In this document: positions 42,583 through 53,509 of the stretch, in pieces
Layout: each line of letters starts with the position of its first letter
How positions within the stretch are numbered: position 1 is the stretch's first letter
NCBI RefSeq assembly: GCF_008632955.1
Contig: NZ_CP043959.1
Span: forward strand, 1,302,001 to 1,366,000
Direction of reading: 5' to 3'
From: Streptomyces tendae
GTDB taxonomy: Bacteria; Actinomycetota; Actinomycetes; Streptomycetales; Streptomycetaceae
DNA length: 64,000 nucleotides
Notes under the pieces: model-generated
What the model was told of the DNA's origin: nothing
The model's input: only the letters and a program-made list of their open reading frames with translations
The model's database searches: none
Position numbers and translations under genes: made by a program

Positions 42583-43305
42583 CTACACCTGCGCCGGGCC
42601 GCCCTCCGCTGCCGTCGTGTGCCAGAAGTGGTCGACGATGCGGTCGAGGAAGTCGCGGCCCGTGTCGCCCGCGTCGCCGGGGCCGCCGCCCCAGCTGAGG
42701 GTGGCGGCCATGTGGCCCTGGTAGTCCTGGTGGAGCCGGTGCAGCACCGTCTCCAGCAGCCGCCGCTCCAGCGGGGCGATCTTCGACACCGGCCGGACGT
42801 ACGCCTGCCAGCGTGTGGTCGCCGCGGCGCGCAGCAGTTCCGCGAGCTGGTCCTCGCGGCCGGTGACGGCGATGACGTCGGCCAGGGAGAGGCCGAGTAT
42901 CCGGGCCAGGGCGGCCGACTGGCGTTCGGTGCCGCGCCACCGACCCGTCTCCTCCATCCGCAGATACGCGTGGAGTTCGTGCCCGGCGGTGCGGGCGACG
43001 TCCTCGGGAGCCAGGCCCCGCGCGACCCGGTGTTCGCGCAAGGTGCGCGGGCGCCCGATGAGTTCGCCCGGCGAGCACCACAACACGCCCGCGAGTGCCG
43101 TCAGTTCGGGGCGGGAGGGGGACGCCCTCCCGCGTTCCCAGGCGGCGACGAGGGCCGGCGTGACGTACGGCAGGTCGTAGGAGACGCGTAACGCCTGGGC
43201 CACGTGGTCCGGGTCGAGACCCAGCGCGGCCCTCAGCCGCCGGGCGGCGGGGGCGTTGAACGGCGGGGGCGGATGACGGTCACTGCGAGGGGGAGGTCGG
43301 CGCAC
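42583..43305 (-). CDS. XRE-family DNA-binding regulator with a TTA codon
   Basis: This protein of about 240 residues has two helix-turn-helix-like segments (about residues 20-75, LRAALGLDPDHVAQALRVS and PALVAAWERGRASPSRPEL, and about 85-140, LREHRVARGLAPEDVARTAGHE and LRMEETGRWRG). A helical C-terminal domain ends in FLDRIVDHFWHT. I chose GTG 43305; a TTG at 43314 is an alternative and neither has a ribosome site. Codon 39 (bases 43191-43189) is TTA, the rare leucine codon read only by the bldA tRNA. Translation should therefore depend on developmental bldA expression. No enzyme motif is present and the target is unknown. Confidence 0.8.
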   Translation of the reverse strand: MRRPPPRSDRHPPPPFNAPAARRLRAALGLDPDHVAQALRVSYDLPYVTPALVAAWERGRASPSRPELTALAGVLWCSPGELIGRPRTLREHRVARGLAPEDVARTAGHELHAYLRMEETGRWRGTERQSAALARILGLSLADVIAVTGREDQLAELLRAAATTRWQAYVRPVSKIAPLERRLLETVLHRLHQDYQGHMAATLSWGGGPGDAGDTGRDFLDRIVDHFWHTTAAEGGPAQV

Positions 43306-43631
43306 GGCCCACAAGCTAGGCCCGTACGCAGGGGGTGACTACGGTCTGTTCGGCCAGGATCACTCGTTGTAGGAACGTACGGCTACCGGTCGGTCGGGTT
43401 TCGGGGGCGCAGGGCGTTCACGCCCGCCGGAGAACACTCCCGCAGGTGAACGGCAAGCTCAAGGAGCATATGCGTAAGGCCGCGTCGACGGCCCGCGCGC
43501 CCGTCGGACGGAACACGCACCCGTCACTCGCATCGGCGTACGGGACACGGGCCCCCTCAGCCCCTCCGCCCGCCCGCGGACCGGCGGCGCAAACCCGCCG
43601 CTCACCCCGCGGCCACCCCGCCCGGCGCGGC
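43306..43631. other. Intergenic region, no gene recognised
   Basis: About 325 bases lie between the XRE regulator start and the stop of the response regulator gene. A short open frame from ATG 43470 has AAGGAG only 3 bases upstream and an Arg/Pro/Ala composition typical of antisense noise. No strong hairpin was seen. Confidence 0.5.
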
Positions 43632-44315
43632 TCACTGGCCGGTGACCCACCGGTACTGCAGCTCCGGCCGGCCCACCGTCCCGTACTGCGGGCGGCGGGC
43701 CGCGCGGCCCGCGTCGACGAGGTGTTCCAGGTAGCGGCGGGCGGTGATGCGGGAGATGCCGACCGCCTCCGCGACACCCGTGGCGGTCAGCCCCTCGCCC
43801 GCGTCCCGGAGCACCACCGTCACCCGCTCCAGGGTCGGGCCACTCAGGCCCTTCGGCAGGGCGGCCGGACGCGGGGCGCGCAGCGCCGCCAGGGCGCGGT
43901 CCACCTCGTCCTGGCCGCTGGCCTCGCCGGCCGCCGCGCGGAACTCCGCGTAGCGCACCAGCCGGTCCCGGAGCGTGGCGAAGGTGAACGGCTTCAGCAC
44001 GTACTGCACGACGCCGAGCGACACCCCCTCGCGCACCACCGCCAGGTCCCGCGCCGACGTCACCGCGATCACGTCCGCCTGATGGCCTGCCGCGCGCAGC
44101 GAACGGGCCAGCTGAAGGCCGTGCACGTCGGGCAGGTGCAGGTCGAGAAGGAGCAGGTCGACGGGCGTGCGGTCGAGGATCCGGCGGGCCTCGGCCCCGG
44201 TGTGCGCCGTGCCGACGGGCTCGAAGCCGGGCACCCGCCCGACGTACATCACGTGCGCGTCGGCGGCGACCGGGTCGTCCTCGACGACCAGCACCCGGAT
44301 GGGCTGCCCGGTCAC
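43632..44315 (-). CDS. dpiA: DpiA/CitB-type response regulator
   Basis: This 227-residue two-component regulator has an N-terminal receiver with acidic pocket EDD (residues 12-14), phosphoacceptor Asp58 in LLLLDLHLP and the conserved Lys in VLKPF. The C-terminal helix-turn-helix is of the CitB type (TATGVAEAVGISRITARRYLEHLVDAGRAARRPQYG). Its start overlaps the kinase stop by four bases. Family members answer C4-dicarboxylates or citrate. The divergently placed symporter gene at 46.1 kb is the obvious target. Confidence 0.9.
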   Translation of the reverse strand: MTGQPIRVLVVEDDPVAADAHVMYVGRVPGFEPVGTAHTGAEARRILDRTPVDLLLLDLHLPDVHGLQLARSLRAAGHQADVIAVTSARDLAVVREGVSLGVVQYVLKPFTFATLRDRLVRYAEFRAAAGEASGQDEVDRALAALRAPRPAALPKGLSGPTLERVTVVLRDAGEGLTATGVAEAVGISRITARRYLEHLVDAGRAARRPQYGTVGRPELQYRWVTGQ

Positions 44316-45970
44316 CCGGCACCGCCCGTGCCGTGCCCGACCGCGGAAGGCTCCGCGGCCCGGCGGGCGTCCCGCAGCGGGATCCGTACGTCGAACACCG
44401 CGCCGCCCTCCTCACCCGTGGCCACCGACAGGGTGCCGCCGTGCCGGGCCACCGCCTGCCGGACCAGGGCGAGGCCAAGACCCCGGCCGCCCGGACCGGC
44501 CGGCTTGGTGGTGAAGCCGAGCCGGAACACGTCCTCCGCGCGGTCCGGGGCGACACCGGGGCCGGTGTCGCGCACCCGCAGGACCAGCTCCGAGCCGTCC
44601 TCCTCGGTCAGCGCCGTCACCGTCACCCGGGGCCGCACCCCGCCCTGCGCCGCGTCCACCGCGTTGTCGATCAGGTTGCCGAGGATGGTGACCAGGTCGC
44701 GGGCGGGCAGGGCGTCGGGCAGCAGACCGTCGTCGAGGCGGCTGTCCGGCGAGACCACCAGCTCCACGCCCCGCTCGTTGGCCTGCGCGGTCTTGCCCAG
44801 CAGCAGCGCCGCCAGCACCGGCTCGCCCACCGCGTCCACCACCTGGTCGGTGAGCGCCTGCGCCAGCTCCAGCTCGGCGGTCGCGAAGTCCACGGCCTCC
44901 TCCGCGCGGCCCAGCTCGATCAGCGACACCACGGTGTGCAGCCGGTTGGCCGCCTCGTGCGCCTGGGACCGCAGCGCCTGGGTGAAGCCGCGCTCCGAGT
45001 CCAGCTCGCCCATCAGCGACTGCAGCTCGGTCACGTCCCGCAGGGTCACCACGGAGCCGCGCCGCTGGCCGCCGCTGACCGGCGAGGTGTTCACCACCAG
45101 CACCCGGTCGGCCGTCAGGTGCACCTCGTCCATGCGGGGCTCGGAGGCGAGCAGCGCGCCCGTCAACGGAGCCGGCAGACCCAGCTCCGCCACCGATCTG
45201 CCCACCACGTCCTCCTCCTGGTCCACCCCGAGCAGCACCCGTCCGCCGTCGTTGATCAGCGCCACCCTGTACTGCCCGTCCAGCATCAGCAGGCCCTCGC
45301 GCACGGCGTGCAGCGCGGCCTGATGGTAGTCGTGCATGTGGCTGAGTTCGGTGGCGTTCATCCCGTGGGTGTGACGGCGCAGCCGGGCGTTGACCACGTA
45401 CGTGCCGATCGCGCCGAGCCCGAGTGCGCCGGCCGCGACCACCAGCAGCGCGGTCAGCTGCTCCCGCACCCGCCGGCCGATCTCCTCGACCCTTATCCCG
45501 GCGCTGACCAGGCCGACGATCCGGTCGCCGTCCCGTACCGGGGTGACGGCGCGCACCGACGGGCCGAGCGTGCCGGTGTAGGTCTCGGTGAACGTACGGC
45601 CCTCCAGGGCCGGACCGGTGTGCCCCTGGAAGACCAGGCCGATCTGGGCGGGGTCGGGGTGGGTCCAGCGGATGCCCCGCGGATCCATGATCGTCACGAA
45701 GTCGACGTCGGTGTCCCGCACCACCTCCAGCGCGTACGGCTGGAGCCGCGCCGACGGGTCGGGCGAGCGGATCGCCTCCCGCACGGACGGCGAGTCGGCG
45801 ACCGAGAGCGCCACCGAGGTGGCCTGCCGGCCCGCCGCCTCCTCGGCCTGGCTGCGGTGGCTCAGGTAGGTGGCCAGCGCGTACCCCGCCACCACGACCG
45901 TGAGGAGCACGGCCTGCACGGCGAACAGCTGCCCCGCGAGACTGCGGGGCCGGGGGAGGGGGAGGCGCAT
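44312..45970 (-). CDS. dpiB: DpiB/DcuS-type sensor histidine kinase
   Basis: This 552-residue kinase has a first membrane helix at about residues 12-34, an extracellular PAS-like sensor (about 35-180, with ALEVVRDTDVDFVTIMDPRGIRWTHPDP, described in parts: FVTIMDPRGIRWTHP) and a second helix near 185-208. A cytosolic PAS domain follows, with a histidine motif in SQAHEAANRLHTVVSLI and a HATPase domain (NLIDNAVDAAQ, VRDTGPGV, GRGLGLALV). The FVTIMDPRGIRWTHP block is the hallmark of CitA/DcuS sensors that bind citrate or C4-dicarboxylates. ATG 45970 fits the start of the leader helix. It is divergent from dctA. Confidence 0.9.
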   Translation of the reverse strand: MRLPLPRPRSLAGQLFAVQAVLLTVVVAGYALATYLSHRSQAEEAAGRQATSVALSVADSPSVREAIRSPDPSARLQPYALEVVRDTDVDFVTIMDPRGIRWTHPDPAQIGLVFQGHTGPALEGRTFTETYTGTLGPSVRAVTPVRDGDRIVGLVSAGIRVEEIGRRVREQLTALLVVAAGALGLGAIGTYVVNARLRRHTHGMNATELSHMHDYHQAALHAVREGLLMLDGQYRVALINDGGRVLLGVDQEEDVVGRSVAELGLPAPLTGALLASEPRMDEVHLTADRVLVVNTSPVSGGQRRGSVVTLRDVTELQSLMGELDSERGFTQALRSQAHEAANRLHTVVSLIELGRAEEAVDFATAELELAQALTDQVVDAVGEPVLAALLLGKTAQANERGVELVVSPDSRLDDGLLPDALPARDLVTILGNLIDNAVDAAQGGVRPRVTVTALTEEDGSELVLRVRDTGPGVAPDRAEDVFRLGFTTKPAGPGGRGLGLALVRQAVARHGGTLSVATGEEGGAVFDVRIPLRDARRAAEPSAVGHGTGGAG

Positions 45971-46126
45971 CCCGCCAGTCTGCCTCGCACGTCCGCGGTG
46001 AACTAAATGAACGGAAGGGTGACCACGCTCACAAGGCGCGACATAGTCACGGCGTTCCCCGCGAACCATCCCCCGGACGTGAGCCGCACGCCGGTGATGC
46101 CGACGACGACGTCAAGGAGGGCCGCC

Positions 46127-47515
46127 GTGACCAGCACCGCCGATACGGCACCTGCCGCACCCAAGGCCAAACGGGACCGCACGCACTATCTCTACATCGC
46201 GGTGATCATCGCGGTCGCCCTCGGAATCGCCGTCGGCCTGATCGCGCCCGACTTCGCGGTCGAGCTGAAGCCGATCGGCACCGGGTTCGTGAACCTGATC
46301 AAGATGATGATCTCGCCGATCATCTTCTGCACCATCGTGCTGGGCATCGGGTCCGTGCGGAAGGCCGCCAAGGTCGGCGCGGTCGGCGGCATCGCGCTCG
46401 GCTACTTCATGGTCATGTCGGTCGTCGCCCTCGCCATCGGCCTGGTCGTCGGCAACATCCTGGAGCCGGGCAGCGGCCTCGCGATCACCGACGCGGTCAA
46501 GGAGACCGGCCACGCCCAGATCGACGCGGAGGCGAAGGACACCACCGAGTTCCTGCTCGGCATCATCCCGACCACCATCGTGTCCGCCTTCACCCAGGGC
46601 GAGGTCCTGCAGACCCTGCTGATCGCGCTGCTGTGCGGCTTCGCCCTGCAGGCCATGGGCAACGCCGGGCAGCCGGTCCTGCGCGGGATCGAGCACATCC
46701 AGCGGCTGGTCTTCCGGGTCCTCGCCATGATCATGTGGGCGGCCCCGGTCGGTGCCTTCGGCGCCATGGCCGCGGTCACCGGCTCGGCCGGCCTGGACGC
46801 GCTCAAGAGCCTCGCCGTGCTGATGCTCGGCTTCTACGTCACCTGTGTGCTGTTCATCTTCGTGGTGCTCGGCGCGATGCTGAAGATCGTCGCGGGCCTG
46901 AACGTGTGGACCCTGTTCAAGTACCTGGGCCGCGAGTTCCTGCTGATCCTGTCCACCTCCTCCTCCGAGTCGGCGCTGCCGCGGCTCATCGCGAAGATGG
47001 AGCACCTGGGCGTCAGCAAGCCGGTGGTCGGCATCACCGTCCCGACCGGCTACTCCTTCAACCTCGACGGCACCATGATCTACATGACCATGGCCTCGCT
47101 GTTCATCGCCGACGCCATGGGCACCCCGATGTCGGTCGGCGAGCAGATCCCGCTGCTGCTGTTCCTGCTGGTCGCCTCGAAGGGCGCCGCCGGTGTCACC
47201 GGCGCGGGCCTCGCGACCCTGGCCGGCGGCCTGCAGTCGCACAAGCCCGCTCTGGTGGACGGCATCGGCCTGATCGTCGGCATCGACCGCTTCATGAGCG
47301 AGGCCCGCGCGCTGACCAACTTCGCCGGCAACGCGATCGCCACGGTGCTGATCGGCACCTGGACCAAGGAGATCGACAAGGAGCGGGTGGCCGAGGTGCT
47401 GGCCGGCCGCGCCCCGTTCGACGAGCGGACGCTGCTGGACGACCACGGCGCCGACCGCGACGACTCCGTCCCGGCGTCCGAGGCGGGCAGCGAGAAGGAG
47501 CTGGCCAAGGCCTGA
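46127..47515 (+). CDS. dctA: Cation:dicarboxylate symporter (DctA-like)
   Basis: This 462-residue transporter takes up C4-dicarboxylates with protons or sodium. A Thr/Ala-rich N terminus is followed by eight transmembrane helices and two re-entrant loops of the DAACS family. The conserved serine-rich hairpin reads STSSSESALPRLI and the substrate/cation site reads PTGYSFNLDGTMIYMTMASLFIA. GTG 46127 is favoured by AAGGAGG 7 bases upstream over ATG starts far upstream that lack one. It is divergent from the DpiB/DpiA pair, which presumably activates it in response to its substrate. A terminator follows. Confidence 0.93.
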   Translation: MTSTADTAPAAPKAKRDRTHYLYIAVIIAVALGIAVGLIAPDFAVELKPIGTGFVNLIKMMISPIIFCTIVLGIGSVRKAAKVGAVGGIALGYFMVMSVVALAIGLVVGNILEPGSGLAITDAVKETGHAQIDAEAKDTTEFLLGIIPTTIVSAFTQGEVLQTLLIALLCGFALQAMGNAGQPVLRGIEHIQRLVFRVLAMIMWAAPVGAFGAMAAVTGSAGLDALKSLAVLMLGFYVTCVLFIFVVLGAMLKIVAGLNVWTLFKYLGREFLLILSTSSSESALPRLIAKMEHLGVSKPVVGITVPTGYSFNLDGTMIYMTMASLFIADAMGTPMSVGEQIPLLLFLLVASKGAAGVTGAGLATLAGGLQSHKPALVDGIGLIVGIDRFMSEARALTNFAGNAIATVLIGTWTKEIDKERVAEVLAGRAPFDERTLLDDHGADRDDSVPASEAGSEKELAKA

Positions 47516-47621
47516 CCGGGCCGGCGCCGCACCCGCGCACCCCGGCCGGCCGGGACACACTTCCCCCGTCGCCCCGGCCGGCCGGTCACCGAGGCCCACC
47601 CCCACTGACAGGGCCTCCGCC

Positions 47622-47664
47622 GCCGGGCGGCCGGACTCCTCCCCCGTGAGTCCGGCCGCCCGGC
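47622..47664 (+). terminator. Terminator after dctA
   Basis: A perfect 17-bp stem (47622-47638 and 47648-47664, core GGGCGGCCGGACTC) with a 9-base loop lies about 105 bases past the dctA stop and just before the MerR promoter. Confidence 0.75.
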
Positions 47665-47686
47665 CTTCTTCCGTCGTGGGACGCCC

Positions 47687-47717
47687 TTGCGTTGACGCCC
47701 ACGTCAAGCCTTACGTT
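47687..47717 (+). promoter_or_regulatory. MerR-type promoter with 19-bp spacer and operator
   Basis: TTGCGT (47687-47692) and TACGTT (47712-47717) are 19 bases apart. The palindrome TTGACG-CCCA-CGTCAA (47692-47707) lies in the spacer. That is the classic layout of a promoter untwisted by a MerR protein. The ATG at 47725 is 7 bases past the -10, so the transcript should be leaderless. Confidence 0.65.
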
Positions 47718-47724
47718 CGACGGC

Positions 47725-48153
47725 ATGCGAATCGGCGAGCTGGCCGCACGCGCCGGAACCACCACGCGGACGCTGCGGTACTACGAGTCCCGCGGGCTGC
47801 TGCCCGCACGGCGGTCCGGCAACGGCTACCGGACCTACGACGACAACGACCTGAAGCTGCTGCGGCAGATCCGCACGCTGCAGGACTTCGGGTTCGACCT
47901 GGAGGAGACCCGGCCCTTCGTGGAGTGCCTGCGGGCCGGGCACCCGGAGGGCGACTCCTGCCCGGCCTCGCTCCAGGTCTACCGGCGCAAGCTCGACGAG
48001 CTGGACGCGCTCATCGGCGAGCTGCGGGCGGTGCGGGCGACGGTCGGGCGGCAGCTCGAGCGGGCGGAGGCGGCACGGGAGGCGCTGGCCGCCGACGCGT
48101 CGGTCCCGGGAGGTCCGGAACCGGTGTGCGAACTGGGAGGGGGAGTGCGATGA
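47725..48153 (+). CDS. MerR-family regulator
   Basis: This 142-residue regulator has the MerR winged-helix (MRIGELAARAGTTTRTLRYYESRGLL, in parts: RIGELAARAG and TLRYYESRGLLP), the GNGYRTYD wing and a dimerisation helix (ASLQVYRRKLDELDALIGEL). Cysteines at about 66, 79 and 139 do not form the SoxR iron-sulfur pattern, so a different thiol or ligand signal is likely. Its stop overlaps the start of a thioredoxin gene (ATGA). This suggests a redox-linked two-gene operon that activates itself through the upstream MerR-type promoter. Confidence 0.9.
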   Translation: MRIGELAARAGTTTRTLRYYESRGLLPARRSGNGYRTYDDNDLKLLRQIRTLQDFGFDLEETRPFVECLRAGHPEGDSCPASLQVYRRKLDELDALIGELRAVRATVGRQLERAEAAREALAADASVPGGPEPVCELGGGVR

Positions 48154-48473
48154 GCGGTGTGCCCGAGGTGACGGACGCGGACTTCGCGGAGGAGGTGCTC
48201 GGGGCCGGTCTTCCGGTGCTGGTGGAGTTCACCGCCGACTGGTGCCCGCCGTGCCGGCAGATGGCGCCGGTGCTGCGGTCGCTGGCCGCGGCGGAGGAGG
48301 GCCGGCTGAAGGTCGTCCAGCTGAACGTGGACACCAACCCGGCGACGACCAACGCCTACAAGGTGCTGTCGATGCCGACCTTCATGGTCTTCCGGGACGG
48401 GGAGCCGCTGCGGTCGATGGTGGGCGCGCGGGCGGAGCGGCGGCTGCGGGAGGAGCTGCGCGACGTGCTCTGA
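48150..48473 (+). CDS. trxA: Thioredoxin
   Basis: This 107-residue thioredoxin has the active site WCPPC (Cys32, Cys35), the buried Asp30 and the cis-Pro loop SMPTFMVF. WCPPC instead of WCGPC is found in some actinobacterial thioredoxins and alters the redox potential. GGGAGGGGGAG lies upstream of ATG 48150, which overlaps the MerR stop. It is co-transcribed with and probably controlled by the MerR regulator. A strong terminator follows within 40 bases. Confidence 0.93.
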   Translation: MSGVPEVTDADFAEEVLGAGLPVLVEFTADWCPPCRQMAPVLRSLAAAEEGRLKVVQLNVDTNPATTNAYKVLSMPTFMVFRDGEPLRSMVGARAERRLREELRDVL

Positions 48474-48493
48474 CGCCCGCCGCCCGAGCCACA

Positions 48494-48535
48494 CAGAGAA
48501 AGCCCCCGGGCAATTGCGCCCGGGGGCTTTCTCTG
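48494..48535. terminator. Strong terminator after merR-trx
   Basis: A perfect 18-bp stem (48494-48511 and 48518-48535, core GAAAGCCCCCGGGC) with the 6-base loop AATTGC lies 20 bases past the thioredoxin stop. Confidence 0.88.
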
Positions 48536-48551
48536 CGTATATTCGTGAATT

Positions 48552-48576
48552 CGCGACTTCGTTATGAGAAGTCGCG
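48552..48576 (+). promoter_or_regulatory. Inverted repeat upstream of helR
   Basis: CGCGACTTC (48552-48560) and GAAGTCGCG (48568-48576) are perfect 9-bp arms 7 bases apart, between TATATT (48538-48543) and AGTATA (48595-48600), both AT-rich candidate -10 elements. It could be an operator or a 5' leader hairpin of helR. Confidence 0.45.
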
Positions 48577-48617
48577 GAGAAGTTCAGTGAGCACAGTATA
48601 TCCGGGCGGGAGTGGAA

Positions 48618-50879
48618 TTGTCAAACACCGAATTTCCGGACGATGAATTGCGGCAGGAACAGGAATTCATCGACGGACTGTACGCACAGGTGGACCTCCT
48701 GCGCGGTGACGCCGAGGCCGGTGTGGCGGACGCCCTCGCCCAGGGGCACACCCCCCGGCAGGCCAGGCTGGAACGGGACATCCTGGTCGCCGAGCGCTCC
48801 GGGCTGCTCGCCGCGCTCAACGCGGTGGACGGTTCCCTCTGCTTCGGCCGGATCGACCTCACCTCCGGGCAGACCCACCACATCGGCCGCATCGGCCTGC
48901 GCGCCGACGACGCCGAACGCACCCCGGTCCTCATCGACTGGCGGGCCGGTGTCGCCCGCCCGTTCTACCTGGCCACCGGCCACACCCCGATGGGGCTGCG
49001 GCGCCGCCGGCACATCGCCACCGAGGGCCGCCGGGTCACCGGCCTGCACGACGAGATCCTCGACCTCGGCGACGACACCCGCACCGGGCACGAGGACCCC
49101 ACCGGCGACGCCGTGCTGCTCGCCGCGCTGAACTCCGCGCGCACCGGCCGCATGGGCGACATCGTGCGCACCATCCAGGCCGACCAGGACCGGATCATCC
49201 GCGCCCCGCACCGGGGTGTCATGGTGGTCGAGGGCGGCCCCGGCACCGGCAAGACCGCCGTCGCCCTGCACCGCGCCGCTTTCCTGCTGTACGAGCACCG
49301 CGAGCTGCTGGCCCGCCGCGCCGTCCTGATCGTCGGCCCCAACCCGGCGTTCCTCGGCTACATCGGCGAGGTGCTGCCGAGCCTCGGCGAGACCGGGGTG
49401 CTGCTCGCGACCGTCGGCGAGCTCTTCCCCGGGGTGCGCACCACCCGCACCGACACCCCGGAGGCCGCCGCCGTCAAGGGACGGGCGGAGATGGCCGACG
49501 TGCTCGCCGAGGCCGTACGCGACCGGCAGACGCTGCCCGACCCGGTCATCGCGATCGAGCACGACCGCGAGATCCTGATGCTCGACGACGGCCTGGTGAA
49601 CGTCGCCCGGGAACGCACCCGCGCCGCGAAACTGCCGCACAACGTGGCCCGCGAGTACTTCGAGGGGTACATCCTCAACACCCTCACCGACATGCTCGCC
49701 GAGCGCATCGGCACCGACCCGTACGACGGGTCCAACCTGCTCGACCCGAGCGACGTCACCCAGATCCGCGACGAACTCGCCGAGAACCCCGAGGTGTGGT
49801 CCGCGATCGACCAGCTGTGGCCGAGGGTCACCCCGCAGCGCCTGGTCGCGGACTTCCTCGCCGCCCCGGAGGGCTACCTGTCCGACGAGGACGCCGCCGC
49901 GATCCGCCGCCCGGTCACCCGGCACTGGACCGTCTCCGACGTGCCGCTCCTCGACGAGGCCGCCGAACTGCTCGGCGAGGACGACCGTTCGGCCCGCGAG
50001 CGGGCCGAACAGGAGCGGCAGCGGCAGATCGCCTACGCGCAGGGCGTGCTGGACGTCTCGTACGCCTCGCGGACCTTCGAGTTCGAGGACAAGGAGGACG
50101 ACGACCCGGAGTCCTCCGAGGTGCTCTCCGCGCACGACATCATCGACGCCGAGCGCTTCGCCGAGCGGCACGAGGAGGAGGACCACCGCAGCGCCGCCGA
50201 ACGCGCCGCCGCCGACCGCACCTGGGCCTTCGGGCACATCATCGTGGACGAGGCGCAGGAACTCAGCCCGATGGCGTGGCGGCTGCTCATGCGGCGCAGC
50301 CCCACCCGGTCGATGACCCTCGTCGGCGACCCGGCGCAGACCTCGGAGGCGGGCGGCGTCGGCTCCTGGGAGGGCATCCTGACCCCGTACGTCGAGGACC
50401 GCTGGGACCACCACCGGCTCGGCGTCAACTACCGCACCCCCGCGGAGATCATGGACGTCGCCGCCGCCATGGTGCGCGCCGAGCACCCCGGCTTCGAGCC
50501 GCCCAGCTCGGTGCGCGCCACCGGGGTACGGCCGTGGGCCCGCGCCACCGACGACCTGCCCGGCGCCACCGCCGAGGCGGTCGCGGAGCTCACCCCCGAG
50601 GAGGGCCGCCTCGCGGTCGTCGCCCCGCGCGAGCTGCACCGCGCCCTGGCCGCCCGGCTGGACGGGGTGACCGCCGGTGCCGAGCCGGACCTCACCCACC
50701 AGGTGGTGCTGCTGGAACCACGCCAGGCCAAGGGGCTGGAGTTCGACTCGGTGCTGGTGGTCGAACCGGGCCGCTACGGCACCAGCGACCTGTACGTGGC
50801 GCTCACCCGCGCCACCCAGCGGCTCGGCGTGCTGCACACCGAGCCGCTCCCGGAGCCGCTGGCGAACGCACTGGCGTGA
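48618..50879 (+). CDS. helR: HelR/HelD-type RNA polymerase-recycling helicase
   Basis: This 753-residue UvrD/Rep-like superfamily-1 ATPase has an N-terminal coiled-coil (residues about 5-60) that enters the RNA polymerase secondary channel in HelD proteins. Walker A is GGPGTGKTA (about 206-214). A long insertion replaces the usual 1B domain, Walker B is IIVDEAQELSPM, and the C-terminal motifs are VGDPAQTSEAG, NYRTPAEIM and YVALTRATQRL. HelR homologues displace rifamycins from RNA polymerase and give tolerance (recalled literature). I prefer TTG 48618 because GGGAG sits 5 bases upstream; GTG 48612 overlaps that ribosome site. Confidence 0.9.
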   Translation: MSNTEFPDDELRQEQEFIDGLYAQVDLLRGDAEAGVADALAQGHTPRQARLERDILVAERSGLLAALNAVDGSLCFGRIDLTSGQTHHIGRIGLRADDAERTPVLIDWRAGVARPFYLATGHTPMGLRRRRHIATEGRRVTGLHDEILDLGDDTRTGHEDPTGDAVLLAALNSARTGRMGDIVRTIQADQDRIIRAPHRGVMVVEGGPGTGKTAVALHRAAFLLYEHRELLARRAVLIVGPNPAFLGYIGEVLPSLGETGVLLATVGELFPGVRTTRTDTPEAAAVKGRAEMADVLAEAVRDRQTLPDPVIAIEHDREILMLDDGLVNVARERTRAAKLPHNVAREYFEGYILNTLTDMLAERIGTDPYDGSNLLDPSDVTQIRDELAENPEVWSAIDQLWPRVTPQRLVADFLAAPEGYLSDEDAAAIRRPVTRHWTVSDVPLLDEAAELLGEDDRSARERAEQERQRQIAYAQGVLDVSYASRTFEFEDKEDDDPESSEVLSAHDIIDAERFAERHEEEDHRSAAERAAADRTWAFGHIIVDEAQELSPMAWRLLMRRSPTRSMTLVGDPAQTSEAGGVGSWEGILTPYVEDRWDHHRLGVNYRTPAEIMDVAAAMVRAEHPGFEPPSSVRATGVRPWARATDDLPGATAEAVAELTPEEGRLAVVAPRELHRALAARLDGVTAGAEPDLTHQVVLLEPRQAKGLEFDSVLVVEPGRYGTSDLYVALTRATQRLGVLHTEPLPEPLANALA

Positions 50880-50894
50880 AAGCCACGGCCCTTG

Positions 50895-53477
<2,583 letters not shown>

Positions 53478-53509
53478 GGGCGAAGCCTCCTGGACGCGGG
53501 TCGGGTGGG

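Noticed and set aside
43470..43631. Small + strand gene (MRKAASTARAP...)
   Set aside because: The AAGGAG is only 3 bases from ATG, the composition is noise-like and the frame runs on antisense to dpiA.
48480..48617. Rifamycin-associated element upstream of helR
   Set aside because: The palindromes here (48494-48535 and 48552-48576) do not match what I remember of that element. The first is a clear terminator.
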